Source: Salinimicrobium sediminilitoris
Lineage (GTDB): Bacteria; Bacteroidota; Bacteroidia; Flavobacteriales; Flavobacteriaceae
Direction of reading: 5' to 3'
NCBI RefSeq assembly: GCF_020866905.1
Contig: NZ_JAIVCC010000017.1
Location: 109,754-173,753 of the forward strand
DNA: 64,000 bases
Positions 54,846 to 62,826 of this stretch are shown here, one piece after another (positions within the stretch are counted from its first letter, which is position 1; each line of letters opens with the position of its first letter). The notes under the pieces were generated by a model that searched no databases, had not been told where the DNA came from, and worked only from the letters and a program-made list of their open reading frames with translations. The translations under genes were made by a program, and so were the position numbers.

Positions 54846-55496
54846 TTAAGGACTTACGTGATTGTAAATTGCCATATAGTGGCAGTAACTTCCCAGCAAT
54901 ACAAAGAAGTGAAAGATCGCATGGTTATAGTTTATTCTGCTTATGCTATAGAGGATTGCACCTATAGTATAGGCCAGTCCACCTCCTAAAAGCCAAAGCA
55001 GCCCCTGGGAAGAGAGATTTTCCATTAAAGGTTTTATAGCAAAAATAATGACCCAGCCCATTCCTACGTAGAGAAGTGTTGAGAGGATCTTGAACCTTCC
55101 GGTAAAGAAGAGCTTCAGGATCGTTCCAAAAAGGGCAATACCCCACACTACTCCAAGAATGATCCAGCCGGTACGGCCCTGCAGTGTCACGAGTGCGAAT
55201 GGCGTATAGGTGCCGGCAATAAGTATAAAAATCGCAATGTGATCGAAAATCTTAAAACTGAACCTTTTTCTTCGGTCCCTTGTACTGTGATAAAGGGTGG
55301 AAGCCAGATACAATAATATAAGAGAGCTGCCAAAAATGAGAAAACTGAGCAATAATCTCCTGCTATCAAATTCAAGGGCTTTAAAGATTAATAAAAACAA
55401 TCCCAGTACACTTAGAACAAGGCCTGCCCCGTGAGTAATTACATTCAGGAGTTCTTCTTTGGGAGAGTAAGACCTGATCTTTAACGGCTTCTTCAT
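54846..55496 (-). CDS. Hemolysin III / TrhA-type (PAQR-like) membrane protein
   Basis: The 216-residue protein has seven helices with the family blocks EELLNVITHGAGLVLSVLGLFLL at the start, LYLASTLYHS, FDHIAIFILIAGTYTPFAL, and AIFHFFVLLGSYCHYMAIY near the end. Conserved His residues (HG, YHS, DH, HxxxH) can bind zinc, as in PAQR receptors. Members tune membrane fluidity or act as hydrolases; exact activity is open. Single gene. Confidence 0.9.
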   Translation of the reverse strand: MKKPLKIRSYSPKEELLNVITHGAGLVLSVLGLFLLIFKALEFDSRRLLLSFLIFGSSLILLYLASTLYHSTRDRRKRFSFKIFDHIAIFILIAGTYTPFALVTLQGRTGWIILGVVWGIALFGTILKLFFTGRFKILSTLLYVGMGWVIIFAIKPLMENLSSQGLLWLLGGGLAYTIGAILYSISRINYNHAIFHFFVLLGSYCHYMAIYNHVSP

Positions 55497-55717
55497 TTGT
55501 TCGTATTCTTCCTGTAAAAATAAACCTATAAATCAGCTTTTTCAAAATTCACGGACACAACCTTATGAGAATTTTCCAACCAAAGATGTAATCCCATTAT
55601 TCTTTGATCGACGAAAGACCATTTTTATAGCTGAACAGCAAAATAAACATCAATTAAACTTGCAGGATAAAATTTTTATTTTAATTTAGCTCGTTCAGTT
55701 TCACCTACTTATACCAT

Positions 55718-56062
55718 ATGGATCTGTTACTAGCCCTGGTTGCTTTTGAAATTATTGCCTCAAAATTTTTAGTGTCTTACATTTCATCAAATGGCCCGGT
55801 TGTTTCTTATGAGGAAAAGAATCCGCTGCTTCGTTTAATGTTCAAGATGTTGAAGATGGATCATGATGCATGGATCTCTTTCTTCTGCACCCTTCTTCTA
55901 ACGACAGTATTGGTATACCTGCTGGCTTCGTTTTATTCAGCCACGGCTTACCACATTTTATTTATTCTGGGAGGTTTCTACACTACCGTATTGAATCTTG
56001 GGGCAGCTCACAGCAGCTATTTCCAAAAAAACAACTTTATTACCCGAAGGCTTCTGCGTTAA
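55718..56062 (+). CDS. Small membrane protein, 114 residues
   Basis: The protein has about three helices: MDLLLALVAFEIIASKFLVSYI, ISFFCTLLLTTVLVYLLASFY and ILFILGGFYTTVLNLGAAHSSYF. This resembles the DUF5658-like arrangement, but I would not name it. It is a single gene between the TrhA-type and hemerythrin genes and converges with the latter. Confidence 0.6.
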   Translation: MDLLLALVAFEIIASKFLVSYISSNGPVVSYEEKNPLLRLMFKMLKMDHDAWISFFCTLLLTTVLVYLLASFYSATAYHILFILGGFYTTVLNLGAAHSSYFQKNNFITRRLLR

Positions 56063-56089
56063 TATTGAACTGCAATTGAATTTTAGGAT

Positions 56090-56542
56090 CTAAGAGATCC
56101 AGAATTTATCTTTCCAGTCATCCTGATTAAAACTTATTTTTTCATGATTTTCTTGGATCATGATAAGATCTTCCGGTTTTACACTCTTCGCGAGCTCTTT
56201 ATAAAGTACACGCTCTTCGAATCTTATATACGTGCCCAGTTCTTCTTCAAGCAAGTTTAAAACCTTTTCATTGTCGCAGTCGCAACTAAGTAGTTTATTA
56301 ATTCGCCGGTGATTTGCCAATGCTCTTTTGACTCTCACATTGTTTCCCAAAAGCGGAAATATATACTGCTCTTCCAGCTGAAAATGAGGGTCTAAATAGT
56401 TATTCTTAAACCAGTTGGTGTAGTTCCTTATTCTCTCTTTTTCAATATTCTTATTGAGACCTTTTCTTATATTATTACAAAGCTGAAGCGCCTGCCGGTG
56501 TTCCAGGGACAAAGGCTCTAAAACCAAAGATGTTGCTGTCAT
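56090..56542 (-). CDS. Hemerythrin-like protein with one ligand His replaced
   Basis: The 150-residue protein is a four-helix hemerythrin-like protein: LSLEHRQALQLC, DPHFQLEEQYIFPLL (HxxxE), ANHRRIN and YIRFEERVLYKEL. Compared with its 209-residue neighbour, the His of HIRFEE is Tyr and the second His of EHH is Arg. This may weaken diiron binding. It overlaps the neighbour by 4 bases (ATGA) and is the second gene of that pair. Confidence 0.85.
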   Translation of the reverse strand: MTATSLVLEPLSLEHRQALQLCNNIRKGLNKNIEKERIRNYTNWFKNNYLDPHFQLEEQYIFPLLGNNVRVKRALANHRRINKLLSCDCDNEKVLNLLEEELGTYIRFEERVLYKELAKSVKPEDLIMIQENHEKISFNQDDWKDKFWIS

Positions 56543-57168
56543 ACTTCTGTTTTTACTCCCCTTTTAATAATCCAAAATTTATCATCCCAGGTGTCATCTG
56601 AGAAAGCAATGGCGTGATGTTTCTTCTCGATCTCTTCAAACTGCCCGGGAGTAGCCGCCTGTTGCACCTCGTTGAACACCACACGTTCCTCAAATCTTAT
56701 GTGCTTTTCAAGCTCCTCCTCTATAAGGCTCAACGCCTTAAGAATTTCTGACTGCTGGTCGAATAGTCTCTTGAGCCTCCGGTGTTCGGCAAGAGCTTTT
56801 TTTACAAATGGATTTTCATCTCCTAAAACAGGAAAAACAAACTTTTCTTCGGCTTCAAAATGTGGATAGAGATACTTGTTTTTGAACCAGTCGGTATAGC
56901 TTTTAATACGCTTAGGCTCAACCTGCATCTTTATTCCCTGTCTTATTTTCCAGCACAACAACAGGCCGTGATGATGTTCACGACTTAAAGGCTTCAGGGC
57001 CTCATTTCGTTTTATCGGTTTCTTCTTTTCCATTATTCTTTTTTCGTCCAGATTCTTCTTCCCCAGTGGATTATTCCTTAGCTCGCCACAAATATTGCAA
57101 AGCTTCACCGGTTCTTTTCTTACTTCGGAAGCAGCTTCAGTAGGTTTTATTTGATCCTTTTCTTCCAT
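56539..57168 (-). CDS. Hemerythrin-like protein with N-terminal CxxC segment
   Basis: The 209-residue protein has an N-terminal segment with KLCNICGEL (CxxC, possible metal knuckle) and a hemerythrin fold: LSREHHHGLLLC, YPHFEAEEKFVFPVL, AEHRRLKRLF and HIRFEERVVFNEV, with all expected His and Glu ligands. Such proteins bind O2 or nitric oxide or repair Fe-S clusters. It is the first gene of the pair, with its promoter at 57188. Confidence 0.88.
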   Translation of the reverse strand: MEEKDQIKPTEAASEVRKEPVKLCNICGELRNNPLGKKNLDEKRIMEKKKPIKRNEALKPLSREHHHGLLLCWKIRQGIKMQVEPKRIKSYTDWFKNKYLYPHFEAEEKFVFPVLGDENPFVKKALAEHRRLKRLFDQQSEILKALSLIEEELEKHIRFEERVVFNEVQQAATPGQFEEIEKKHHAIAFSDDTWDDKFWIIKRGVKTEV

Positions 57169-57187
57169 AAAATATCGGCTAACAGGA

Positions 57188-57232
57188 CAAAGATGCTCAA
57201 ATTAATTCCCGAATCTTATGAGGTCGGTCATA
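57188..57232 (-). promoter_or_regulatory. TGAC-type palindrome and -7-like element for the hemerythrin pair
   Basis: TATGAG-GTCG-GTCATA (57217-57232), palindromic in five of six positions, precedes on the minus strand CATCTTTG (57188-57195), one mismatch from TAnnTTTG. Spacing from the palindrome centre to the first base of the element is 29.5 bp, as in the other sites. Its right half GTCATA equals that of the Rrf2 promoter. Confidence 0.48.
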
Positions 57233-57318
57233 ATTGAGAGGGATGAAAAATGGAAAATCTTAAAATGAAATTGGAAATAGAACAACAGAAGGAAGAATGT
57301 TCATGAACCCTGATCCCT

Positions 57319-58074
57319 TCAGATTCCAAGTTTCTCCAAAAAAGGTTTTTTTTGAGCTTTACTTGTATGCAGGAGTCGGCCGTCGGCCATCTTTGCGTCA
57401 ATTTCACCATATTCAGAATGCACCAGCTCCTTCACGTGATCCAGGTTCACAATAGCCGATCGATGTATCCTGAAGAACAAATTTGGATCGAGAATTTCAT
57501 CCAGGGCACATAAGGATTCCCTAAGTAAGTATTTTTTACTGTGAGTATAGATCTCGGCATAACAGCCAGAGGAGATGATGTAAAGAATATCCCGCGGATC
57601 AACCAGGATTGTTTTATTTCCCTGTTTCACCGGGATCTTAAAAATGGTTCCGGTAGAACGGTTTGTGTAAAACCCTAACAGGTTCTGGATCTTGCTATCA
57701 ATATCAAGCTCTTCGTGCAGAACAGTGTTGAGTACTTTAGAAACTGTTTTGTAGAAACGTTCCTCTTTAAATGGTTTTAAAAGAAGATCACAGACGTTGG
57801 CATCAAAAACTCTGGAAGCATCGGGGTTGTGTGCTGTGAGAAAAACAATTGCGGGACGGGGAGAAATTTCGATCTTTTCAAGGACCTCAAAACCATCCAT
57901 GTCTTTCATTTCAAGATCCAGGAAGATAAGGTCGGGGTTGAGGGAATTGATTTGTTCGACTGCAATTTTTCCACTGGCGCATTCTCCCAAAACCTCAATT
58001 TCCGGAACCTTGTTTAGAAGGTTGATCACCCGCTTTCGTGCGAGGGCTTCATCGTCTATTATTAAAGCTTTCAA
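57319..58074 (-). CDS. LytTR-type response regulator (orphan)
   Basis: The 251-residue protein has a receiver domain with Asp53 in LIFLDLEMKDMDG, acidic pair DDE at 7-9 and Lys near 102 (LLKPF), and a C-terminal LytTR DNA-binding domain (RIHRSAIVNLDHVKEL). No histidine kinase gene is adjacent, so it is an orphan in this window. The -7 element TAAATTTG lies 30 bp upstream of the start. Confidence 0.92.
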   Translation of the reverse strand: MKALIIDDEALARKRVINLLNKVPEIEVLGECASGKIAVEQINSLNPDLIFLDLEMKDMDGFEVLEKIEISPRPAIVFLTAHNPDASRVFDANVCDLLLKPFKEERFYKTVSKVLNTVLHEELDIDSKIQNLLGFYTNRSTGTIFKIPVKQGNKTILVDPRDILYIISSGCYAEIYTHSKKYLLRESLCALDEILDPNLFFRIHRSAIVNLDHVKELVHSEYGEIDAKMADGRLLHTSKAQKKPFLEKLGI

Positions 58075-58104
58075 AGGCCGAAGCTTAATTACTTATTTCT
58101 TCCT

Positions 58105-58112
58105 CAAATTTA
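58105..58112 (-). promoter_or_regulatory. -7 element TAAATTTG for the LytTR gene
   Basis: On the minus strand this reads TAAATTTG, a full TAnnTTTG match, 30 bp upstream of the ATG. There is no Crp/Fnr palindrome at the shared spacing. Confidence 0.5.
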
Positions 58113-58209
58113 CATTTTTTAGCCCCAATTAAATAAGAAAAGGAAACAAAAAGAGTATAAAAAATTTCTCTTTTTGGCCCCTATATTCAAGATTCCGTGA
58201 AATATAAAA

Positions 58210-58302
58210 GACTGTCAAAAAATTTATTCATCCCCCTTCCTCTCCGGTAATTTGGAGACCCTGCACCTGTTCAGTGCAAAATGAATTTCTTTTTTGACAG
58301 TC
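58210..58302. repeat. Palindromic element with 13-bp arms and two inner hairpins
   Basis: GACTGTCAAAAAA (58210-58222) pairs with TTTTTTGACAGTC (58290-58302); ATTCAT (58226-58231) pairs with ATGAAT (58281-58286). Inside lie TCTCC/GGAGA and TGCAC/GTGCA hairpins. The second loop holds CTGTTCAGT (58267-58275), also in the element at 50361. It looks like a REP/MITE-type repeat between two minus-strand genes; it may also act as a terminator for the gene at 58329. Confidence 0.68.
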
Positions 58303-58328
58303 CTAAAACGAGCCTCAACTATCAACTT

Positions 58329-58880
58329 TTACAAGCTCGTAATTTCTATTGGTTTTATTTCATCTACATCGATTTTTAATTTCTGCACCTTATCCCCCTG
58401 CTCCAGGCGAATTTTAAAGTACTCTTTCTGTACATCCCCATCTATTCCTCTTGCAATATGAATATTTCTGGTCATGTTCCAACCTTTATATTTGCTGTAT
58501 ATGTCTCTCTGCAAACTGGCAGGAAGCAAAACATTTTTCAGCCTGTAAGAAACTCTTTGCAAATTTCCTTCTTTACAATATTTAGCCTTCATCCTGCCTT
58601 TTGTACTCTTAACCTCTACCTGGTATTCCACTGTTTTTCCATCCTGCACAAGATCAATAAAGGCTTCTATATTGCAGTACTTATCAAGAAAAGCAACAGG
58701 ATCTTTTTCAAATTCTCCGTTATATTTTTCTTCTATTTTAAAGATATAATTCTCCCCATCTACCGTAATTTCAGGTAAAACAGGATCAAACCCTACACGG
58801 GCTTCTTTAAGTTCAGTAAATTGAGCATTGCCAATTCCTGCCCACAATAAGATCAAAAGGGAAACAAAAAATTTTCTCAT
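58329..58880 (-). CDS. Secreted hypothetical protein, 183 residues
   Basis: A clear signal peptide (FFVSLLILLWAGIGNAQ) is followed by a soluble domain with two motifs, FTELKEARVGFDPVLPEI and KVRLRQGD-like KIRLEQGDKVQKLKI. No known family is recognised. The protein may be secreted or periplasmic. Single gene with a -7 element TAAATTTG at 58945-58952 on the minus strand. Confidence 0.65.
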   Translation of the reverse strand: MRKFFVSLLILLWAGIGNAQFTELKEARVGFDPVLPEITVDGENYIFKIEEKYNGEFEKDPVAFLDKYCNIEAFIDLVQDGKTVEYQVEVKSTKGRMKAKYCKEGNLQRVSYRLKNVLLPASLQRDIYSKYKGWNMTRNIHIARGIDGDVQKEYFKIRLEQGDKVQKLKIDVDEIKPIEITSL

Positions 58881-58944
58881 AATAACAGCTTTAATTAGTG
58901 ATTTTTGAAACCTGAGTTTTACCTCAGCCTGTCAAAATTTCCTT

Positions 58945-58952
58945 CAAATTTA
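58945..58952 (-). promoter_or_regulatory. -7 element TAAATTTG for the gene at 58329
   Basis: On the minus strand this reads TAAATTTG, matching TAnnTTTG, 65 bp upstream of the ATG. The rest of the gap to 59175 shows no gene or clear structure. Confidence 0.5.
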
Positions 58953-59175
58953 CACTAGATGGCAGCCCTTTTTATAGTTGTGATATCAATAGCCCGAAAG
59001 TAGTAACCGGGAGCCATTTTATGCATATGGATTCTAGATTTTGATTCTGCCATTGCAGCTAAAAAGCACACAGCTCCTCAAATGGCCGCAACAAAAACAG
59101 GTAATCTGATCTGACGTAAGAAAGTTTAGAAAAATCTCTTTTTTTAGAAACCTTTCTTTATACTGACGTTAATTA

Positions 59176-60534
59176 TTAGAAATGAACTTTTTCCTTCACT
59201 TCAGTTTGCTTAAACTCTTCAAGAGATATCTTGAAGCACTCAGCAACAGGAGTTTTAGTGTAAAGTTGGCCTTTATAACCACCTATAACGAATAATTTAT
59301 TATTCCAAATATGGAGATTCGGTTCTTCAACCTGAAGATCAATTCCATAGGTTTTCATCTCTCTCCTTGCCACATCAATGGTATGGAATTTTCCTCTTTC
59401 GTATATATAAATCACATTTCCGTTAGAAACTACCGCTGGATGATCAAAACGATGCTGCAACTTAGCTTCAGTTTTATATTTACCTGTAGCCAGGTTTAAG
59501 GACTCAATAACATTAACTACGCTTCCATCACTCCCACCAATAATAAAGATTGTGCCTTGAATATTAACTGCTTTAATTTCTTTTCCCTTGGGCACCTTTC
59601 CTGCTTCAAACCAAAGTCCTGTTTGAAAGTTAAAAAGATGCACTTCATCTGTAAAGATTTTTTTTCTCTTTCTGTTTAAGCGGGTGGAGCCTCCCAACAC
59701 CAGGAGATCATCACCATGAATGACTGCAGCAGCACCGGAAGCTTGATGAGGATAAACACGATCCACCAGTAATGTATCCTTATGTAAATCAATCACCTCT
59801 ATTTCTGAGGAAAGTAGGACCTTCTGGCCAGATTGATTAAGATGTTTTCCACCCAACACATATATTTTGTTTTCATGTAGCACTGCGTTATGTCCGGCTC
59901 TCTTATTTACTTTGATAGGAGAAACTGTCCATTCATCAGTTACCGCATTATAAACCTGTATCTCCTCCGAATATTGAGGGGAAGAAAAATTTGCCCGTGC
60001 TGTACTCAAAATGTTTGAAAGGCTTGTTTCCCCTAAGGTCGTCACCATTGCTTCTTTCATTGGTTCCTCAACAACCGAGGCATCCCCTGCGACTACAAAA
60101 ATTTTGTTTCCCACGGCTGTTGAACCAAAAGAATACACCCCTTTTTTAAGTGGAGCTACCACAGAGAATTTTAAGGTCTTGCTGAGCTGTCTCTTAGGAT
60201 CTAAATTAACCTCAGATAATTGATCCACTAGAGGCATGAGATAAACTTCATTTCCGGCTCTTTCTAATTCAGCCAGACTTAGAACAAGAGTAGCGTAACC
60301 TATATAGGAGAAGGAAATGCTATCGGTCCACGTAAAAACCTCTTTTAGTTCTATTCTGAATTGGCCTTCTTCTCCGGAAATTGTGTTCTTTTTAATGGCT
60401 GAAGAGGTTATATGGACATCCCTCAACGGCCCTCTAGTAGTAATATCCTTTACTTCCCCGTGCAGCGTTTGAGAAGAAGAGATGCTACTGAAGCACAAAA
60501 CTGTGAGTAATATACTTAATCTCAATGTAGACAT
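59176..60534 (-). CDS. Secreted kelch-repeat protein with carboxypeptidase-D-like domain
   Basis: Starting at ATG 60532-60534 gives 452 residues with a signal peptide (TLRLSILLTVLCFSSISSSQ). An in-frame start at 60663 adds 43 residues without signal character and is rejected. Residues 22-105 are a CarboxypepD_reg-like beta domain (LHGEVKDITTRGPLRDVHI). The rest forms kelch-type repeats (e.g. HNAVLHENKIYVLGGKHL, AAAVIHGDDLLVLGGSTRL, IFIIGGSDGSVV), making a beta-propeller. Possibly a surface or adhesion protein. Confidence 0.8.
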   Translation of the reverse strand: MSTLRLSILLTVLCFSSISSSQTLHGEVKDITTRGPLRDVHITSSAIKKNTISGEEGQFRIELKEVFTWTDSISFSYIGYATLVLSLAELERAGNEVYLMPLVDQLSEVNLDPKRQLSKTLKFSVVAPLKKGVYSFGSTAVGNKIFVVAGDASVVEEPMKEAMVTTLGETSLSNILSTARANFSSPQYSEEIQVYNAVTDEWTVSPIKVNKRAGHNAVLHENKIYVLGGKHLNQSGQKVLLSSEIEVIDLHKDTLLVDRVYPHQASGAAAVIHGDDLLVLGGSTRLNRKRKKIFTDEVHLFNFQTGLWFEAGKVPKGKEIKAVNIQGTIFIIGGSDGSVVNVIESLNLATGKYKTEAKLQHRFDHPAVVSNGNVIYIYERGKFHTIDVARREMKTYGIDLQVEEPNLHIWNNKLFVIGGYKGQLYTKTPVAECFKISLEEFKQTEVKEKVHF

Positions 60535-60730
60535 GCAATACAGGTTCCTCAAAAGATAACACAGAGATCCAGGCCAGAAATTTTTAATAGCGGGATAAGA
60601 ATTAGTATTTGCTACTAATCTGAGTCCGGGGATACTTCTTTCATTGAGGCTCAATTGGGTCATTTTTTAATTTTCTAATGAACGGGTTTGTTTTATCCCC
60701 GAGAATCAAATAGTATTTGCCGACAAACTT

Positions 60731-61552
60731 TTAATATTCTACTTCTACATTAATTGATTGTGCCCCATTCACTTTTTCCCATTTTCCAAGACTACTTGTT
60801 CTCATAAAACCTTTTCCTTTGGTAAGAATAGCTCCCATGTAAATTTCCCGTGGGTTTTTGAAATCCGGAATAATTTCGACGCCAACAAAGAAATCTTCAT
60901 CAAGATAAACCGCATGTTTTTCAAGATTAATATTTACCCAACCCTGCTCTACTTGCTTACGTTGTATAATATTCCCAAATACTATTTTTTCACCCGGAGA
61001 ACCGTCAAGGTCTTTATAAAAGTTAATTCTTACAAAAGCACTATCCGTTCCAAATCCCCGTCTTAAATAAAAATTTACATCCTTCACCCTAACGGTTTTA
61101 TTATTTGGAATATTAATTTGTTTTGAACTTTCGATAATGTCCATTTCATCTGAGACTGTACTCACCCATAACAATGGATTATAGCTTTTAACCCCAATTT
61201 TTCTTTTCTTCTTCTTTTTGTTTGTAACAACAACCTCAGATAATTGATTTTCATTTGGTTGAAGTGTAATAACCAGGTTCTTAGAATTTTTAATCGGAAT
61301 TTTTGCGGTTTTATATATCACGTGACTAATTGTGAGACTGTCACCTGCAAACCCTTGGGGAAACTTGATCCTGAATTTTCCGTCGGGATCAGAAACGGTG
61401 CCTTTATTTTTATTGATTACGCCAATGTTTGCAAATTCAACCGGATTATTTGTTTCAGAATCGATCAACAATCCACTCATGACAATTTCCTGGGAAAAGG
61501 TCAAAAGGCTTATGAACTGAAATAGGATAAAAGTGTAAATGGTTTTTTTCAT
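60731..61552 (-). CDS. CarboxypepD_reg-like envelope protein
   Basis: The 273-residue protein has a signal peptide (TFILFQFISLLTFSQ) and a CarboxypepD_reg-like domain (MSGLLIDSETNNPVEFANIGV, 25-105), typical of the N-terminus of SusC/TonB receptors and other Bacteroidetes surface proteins. The C-terminal part is not recognised, with many beta strands. It shares the beta-domain type with the kelch gene and lies 68 bp upstream of its longest possible start. Confidence 0.75.
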   Translation of the reverse strand: MKKTIYTFILFQFISLLTFSQEIVMSGLLIDSETNNPVEFANIGVINKNKGTVSDPDGKFRIKFPQGFAGDSLTISHVIYKTAKIPIKNSKNLVITLQPNENQLSEVVVTNKKKKKRKIGVKSYNPLLWVSTVSDEMDIIESSKQINIPNNKTVRVKDVNFYLRRGFGTDSAFVRINFYKDLDGSPGEKIVFGNIIQRKQVEQGWVNINLEKHAVYLDEDFFVGVEIIPDFKNPREIYMGAILTKGKGFMRTSSLGKWEKVNGAQSINVEVEY

Positions 61553-61655
61553 ATTCTTGTTTTAGTTTACGCACCACATCCCGTATAAAAAAGTGCGATT
61601 CGCACCAGGATCAAGCATTTGTTTTTGATAGAATTATACTATGTCTTTTACCTTT

Positions 61656-62300
61656 CTAGAACTGAATACCTAAGCTTACTCCATAAGATCTGAACAGGAT
61701 ATTATCCGATCTTTCATTATTTTCATTTAATATGGGCTCGTTGTAGATGTAGTAATTATAGTCTCCAAATACGTTCAAATTCCAATTGAAGGTATCTGTT
61801 CTTGCGATGGGGAATTGAAGCCCAAGACGCACATTTGCCATCTCACTCTCTATATTGTCGCTTAAAGCAATATTATAAGCAGTCATCAAATTTATATTTA
61901 CGCTTTCGTAATTAACAAAATGATACCTGAGAATACCCCCAATTTTTAATGCCGAAATATTTTGCTGAACCTGGTGTTGAAAACCACCTACAGCACCTAT
62001 GCTCAGCTTATTTAAAATGGGATAGTTAATGTTATATAATATGCCATAGGAAACTTTATTTTCTAATTCGGCACTACTTCCTCCTAAAGGCTTTCCATTG
62101 TTATCATATAGGGAATAGTCATACCTGACTTCATTATTTACTCCAAATTCCACTTCAATATTGGAAAACCAGCGTTTTTCTAATCGATCCTGACTTGAAC
62201 TTTGGGAAATACCTTTTCCTATATTAAAAAGGTCAGAGGGACTTTGGGAGTAGGAATAAAAACTTGTAAAAAGTAATAAAGCGAAGAAATAATTTTTCAT
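61656..62300 (-). CDS. Outer-membrane beta-barrel-like protein
   Basis: The 214-residue protein has a signal peptide (YFFALLLFTSFYSYSQ) and alternating hydrophobic strands ending in the aromatic-terminated SYGVSLGIQF, a typical outer-membrane barrel end. Aromatic residues are common (YNINYPIL, YHFVNYESVNI). Function unknown. Single gene. Confidence 0.7.
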   Translation of the reverse strand: MKNYFFALLLFTSFYSYSQSPSDLFNIGKGISQSSSQDRLEKRWFSNIEVEFGVNNEVRYDYSLYDNNGKPLGGSSAELENKVSYGILYNINYPILNKLSIGAVGGFQHQVQQNISALKIGGILRYHFVNYESVNINLMTAYNIALSDNIESEMANVRLGLQFPIARTDTFNWNLNVFGDYNYYIYNEPILNENNERSDNILFRSYGVSLGIQF

Positions 62301-62826
62301 TATTTGAATTAAAGGGTTTTGTTTCTATAGATTATGTCATGCAAAAACATTGCACAACAGCTTAAAATCCATGTTTTCCCAATTTTTCATTTCCAGTAAG
62401 TTTTTATGGTACTCAAAAATGCCATTCGGTAAGGTGCTTTACGAAAATAAGGGGAAGGATGTAGTTTTTATTGTTAATCTCGGATACCGCGCCGCGCAAT
62501 TCGTTCGCCGCATCCCAAAGTTCTTGTTCAAAATCAATGTCTGCTTTTGCCATTTTGGGGAAAATATGGTGCTTATGGAAAACAGAATCCTGTAGGGAAG
62601 AAACTGAAGGGGAAAGTTAGTTAATATTTTTAACACAACGAAGTGTGTATTCCATCTTTCCGCAGGTTAAGCCGATTTTAATTTATAAAAAATTCACAGG
62701 CAGTTATCTCCGGGCTAAGTCCTGGTCTAAACCTTCGATCCTGATACCTAAATCTTTATCTTTCAAAAATGATAAAATATGACTAATTTTCAGGGACTCT
62801 TAATTTCCTACTAAAGCATAGGTTAT
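62301..62826. other. 526-bp gap holding a gene remnant
   Basis: The gap between the barrel gene and the membrane gene at 62827 holds the hsdM remnant (62413-62553) and a degenerate promoter for it. The rest (62301-62412 and 62640-62826) shows no gene, repeat or hairpin that I can support. Confidence 0.6.
62413..62553 (-). pseudogene. Remnant of type I restriction methyltransferase hsdM
   Basis: A 46-residue frame starts at ATG 62551-62553: MAKADIDFEQELWDAANELR, then GAVSEINNKNYILPLIFVKH and LTEWHF, ending at TGA. This is the N-terminal helical start of HsdM, in order and without gaps, but intact HsdM is about 500 residues. The remainder and hsdS/hsdR are absent here. GC content is above the flanks, consistent with foreign origin. 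A degenerate promoter (TTG-N16-TAACTTTC) lies upstream on the same strand. Confidence 0.75.

Noticed and set aside
62439..62636. 65-codon minus-strand frame over the hsdM remnant
   Set aside because: It reads a different frame from the recognisable HsdM segment and has no family features.
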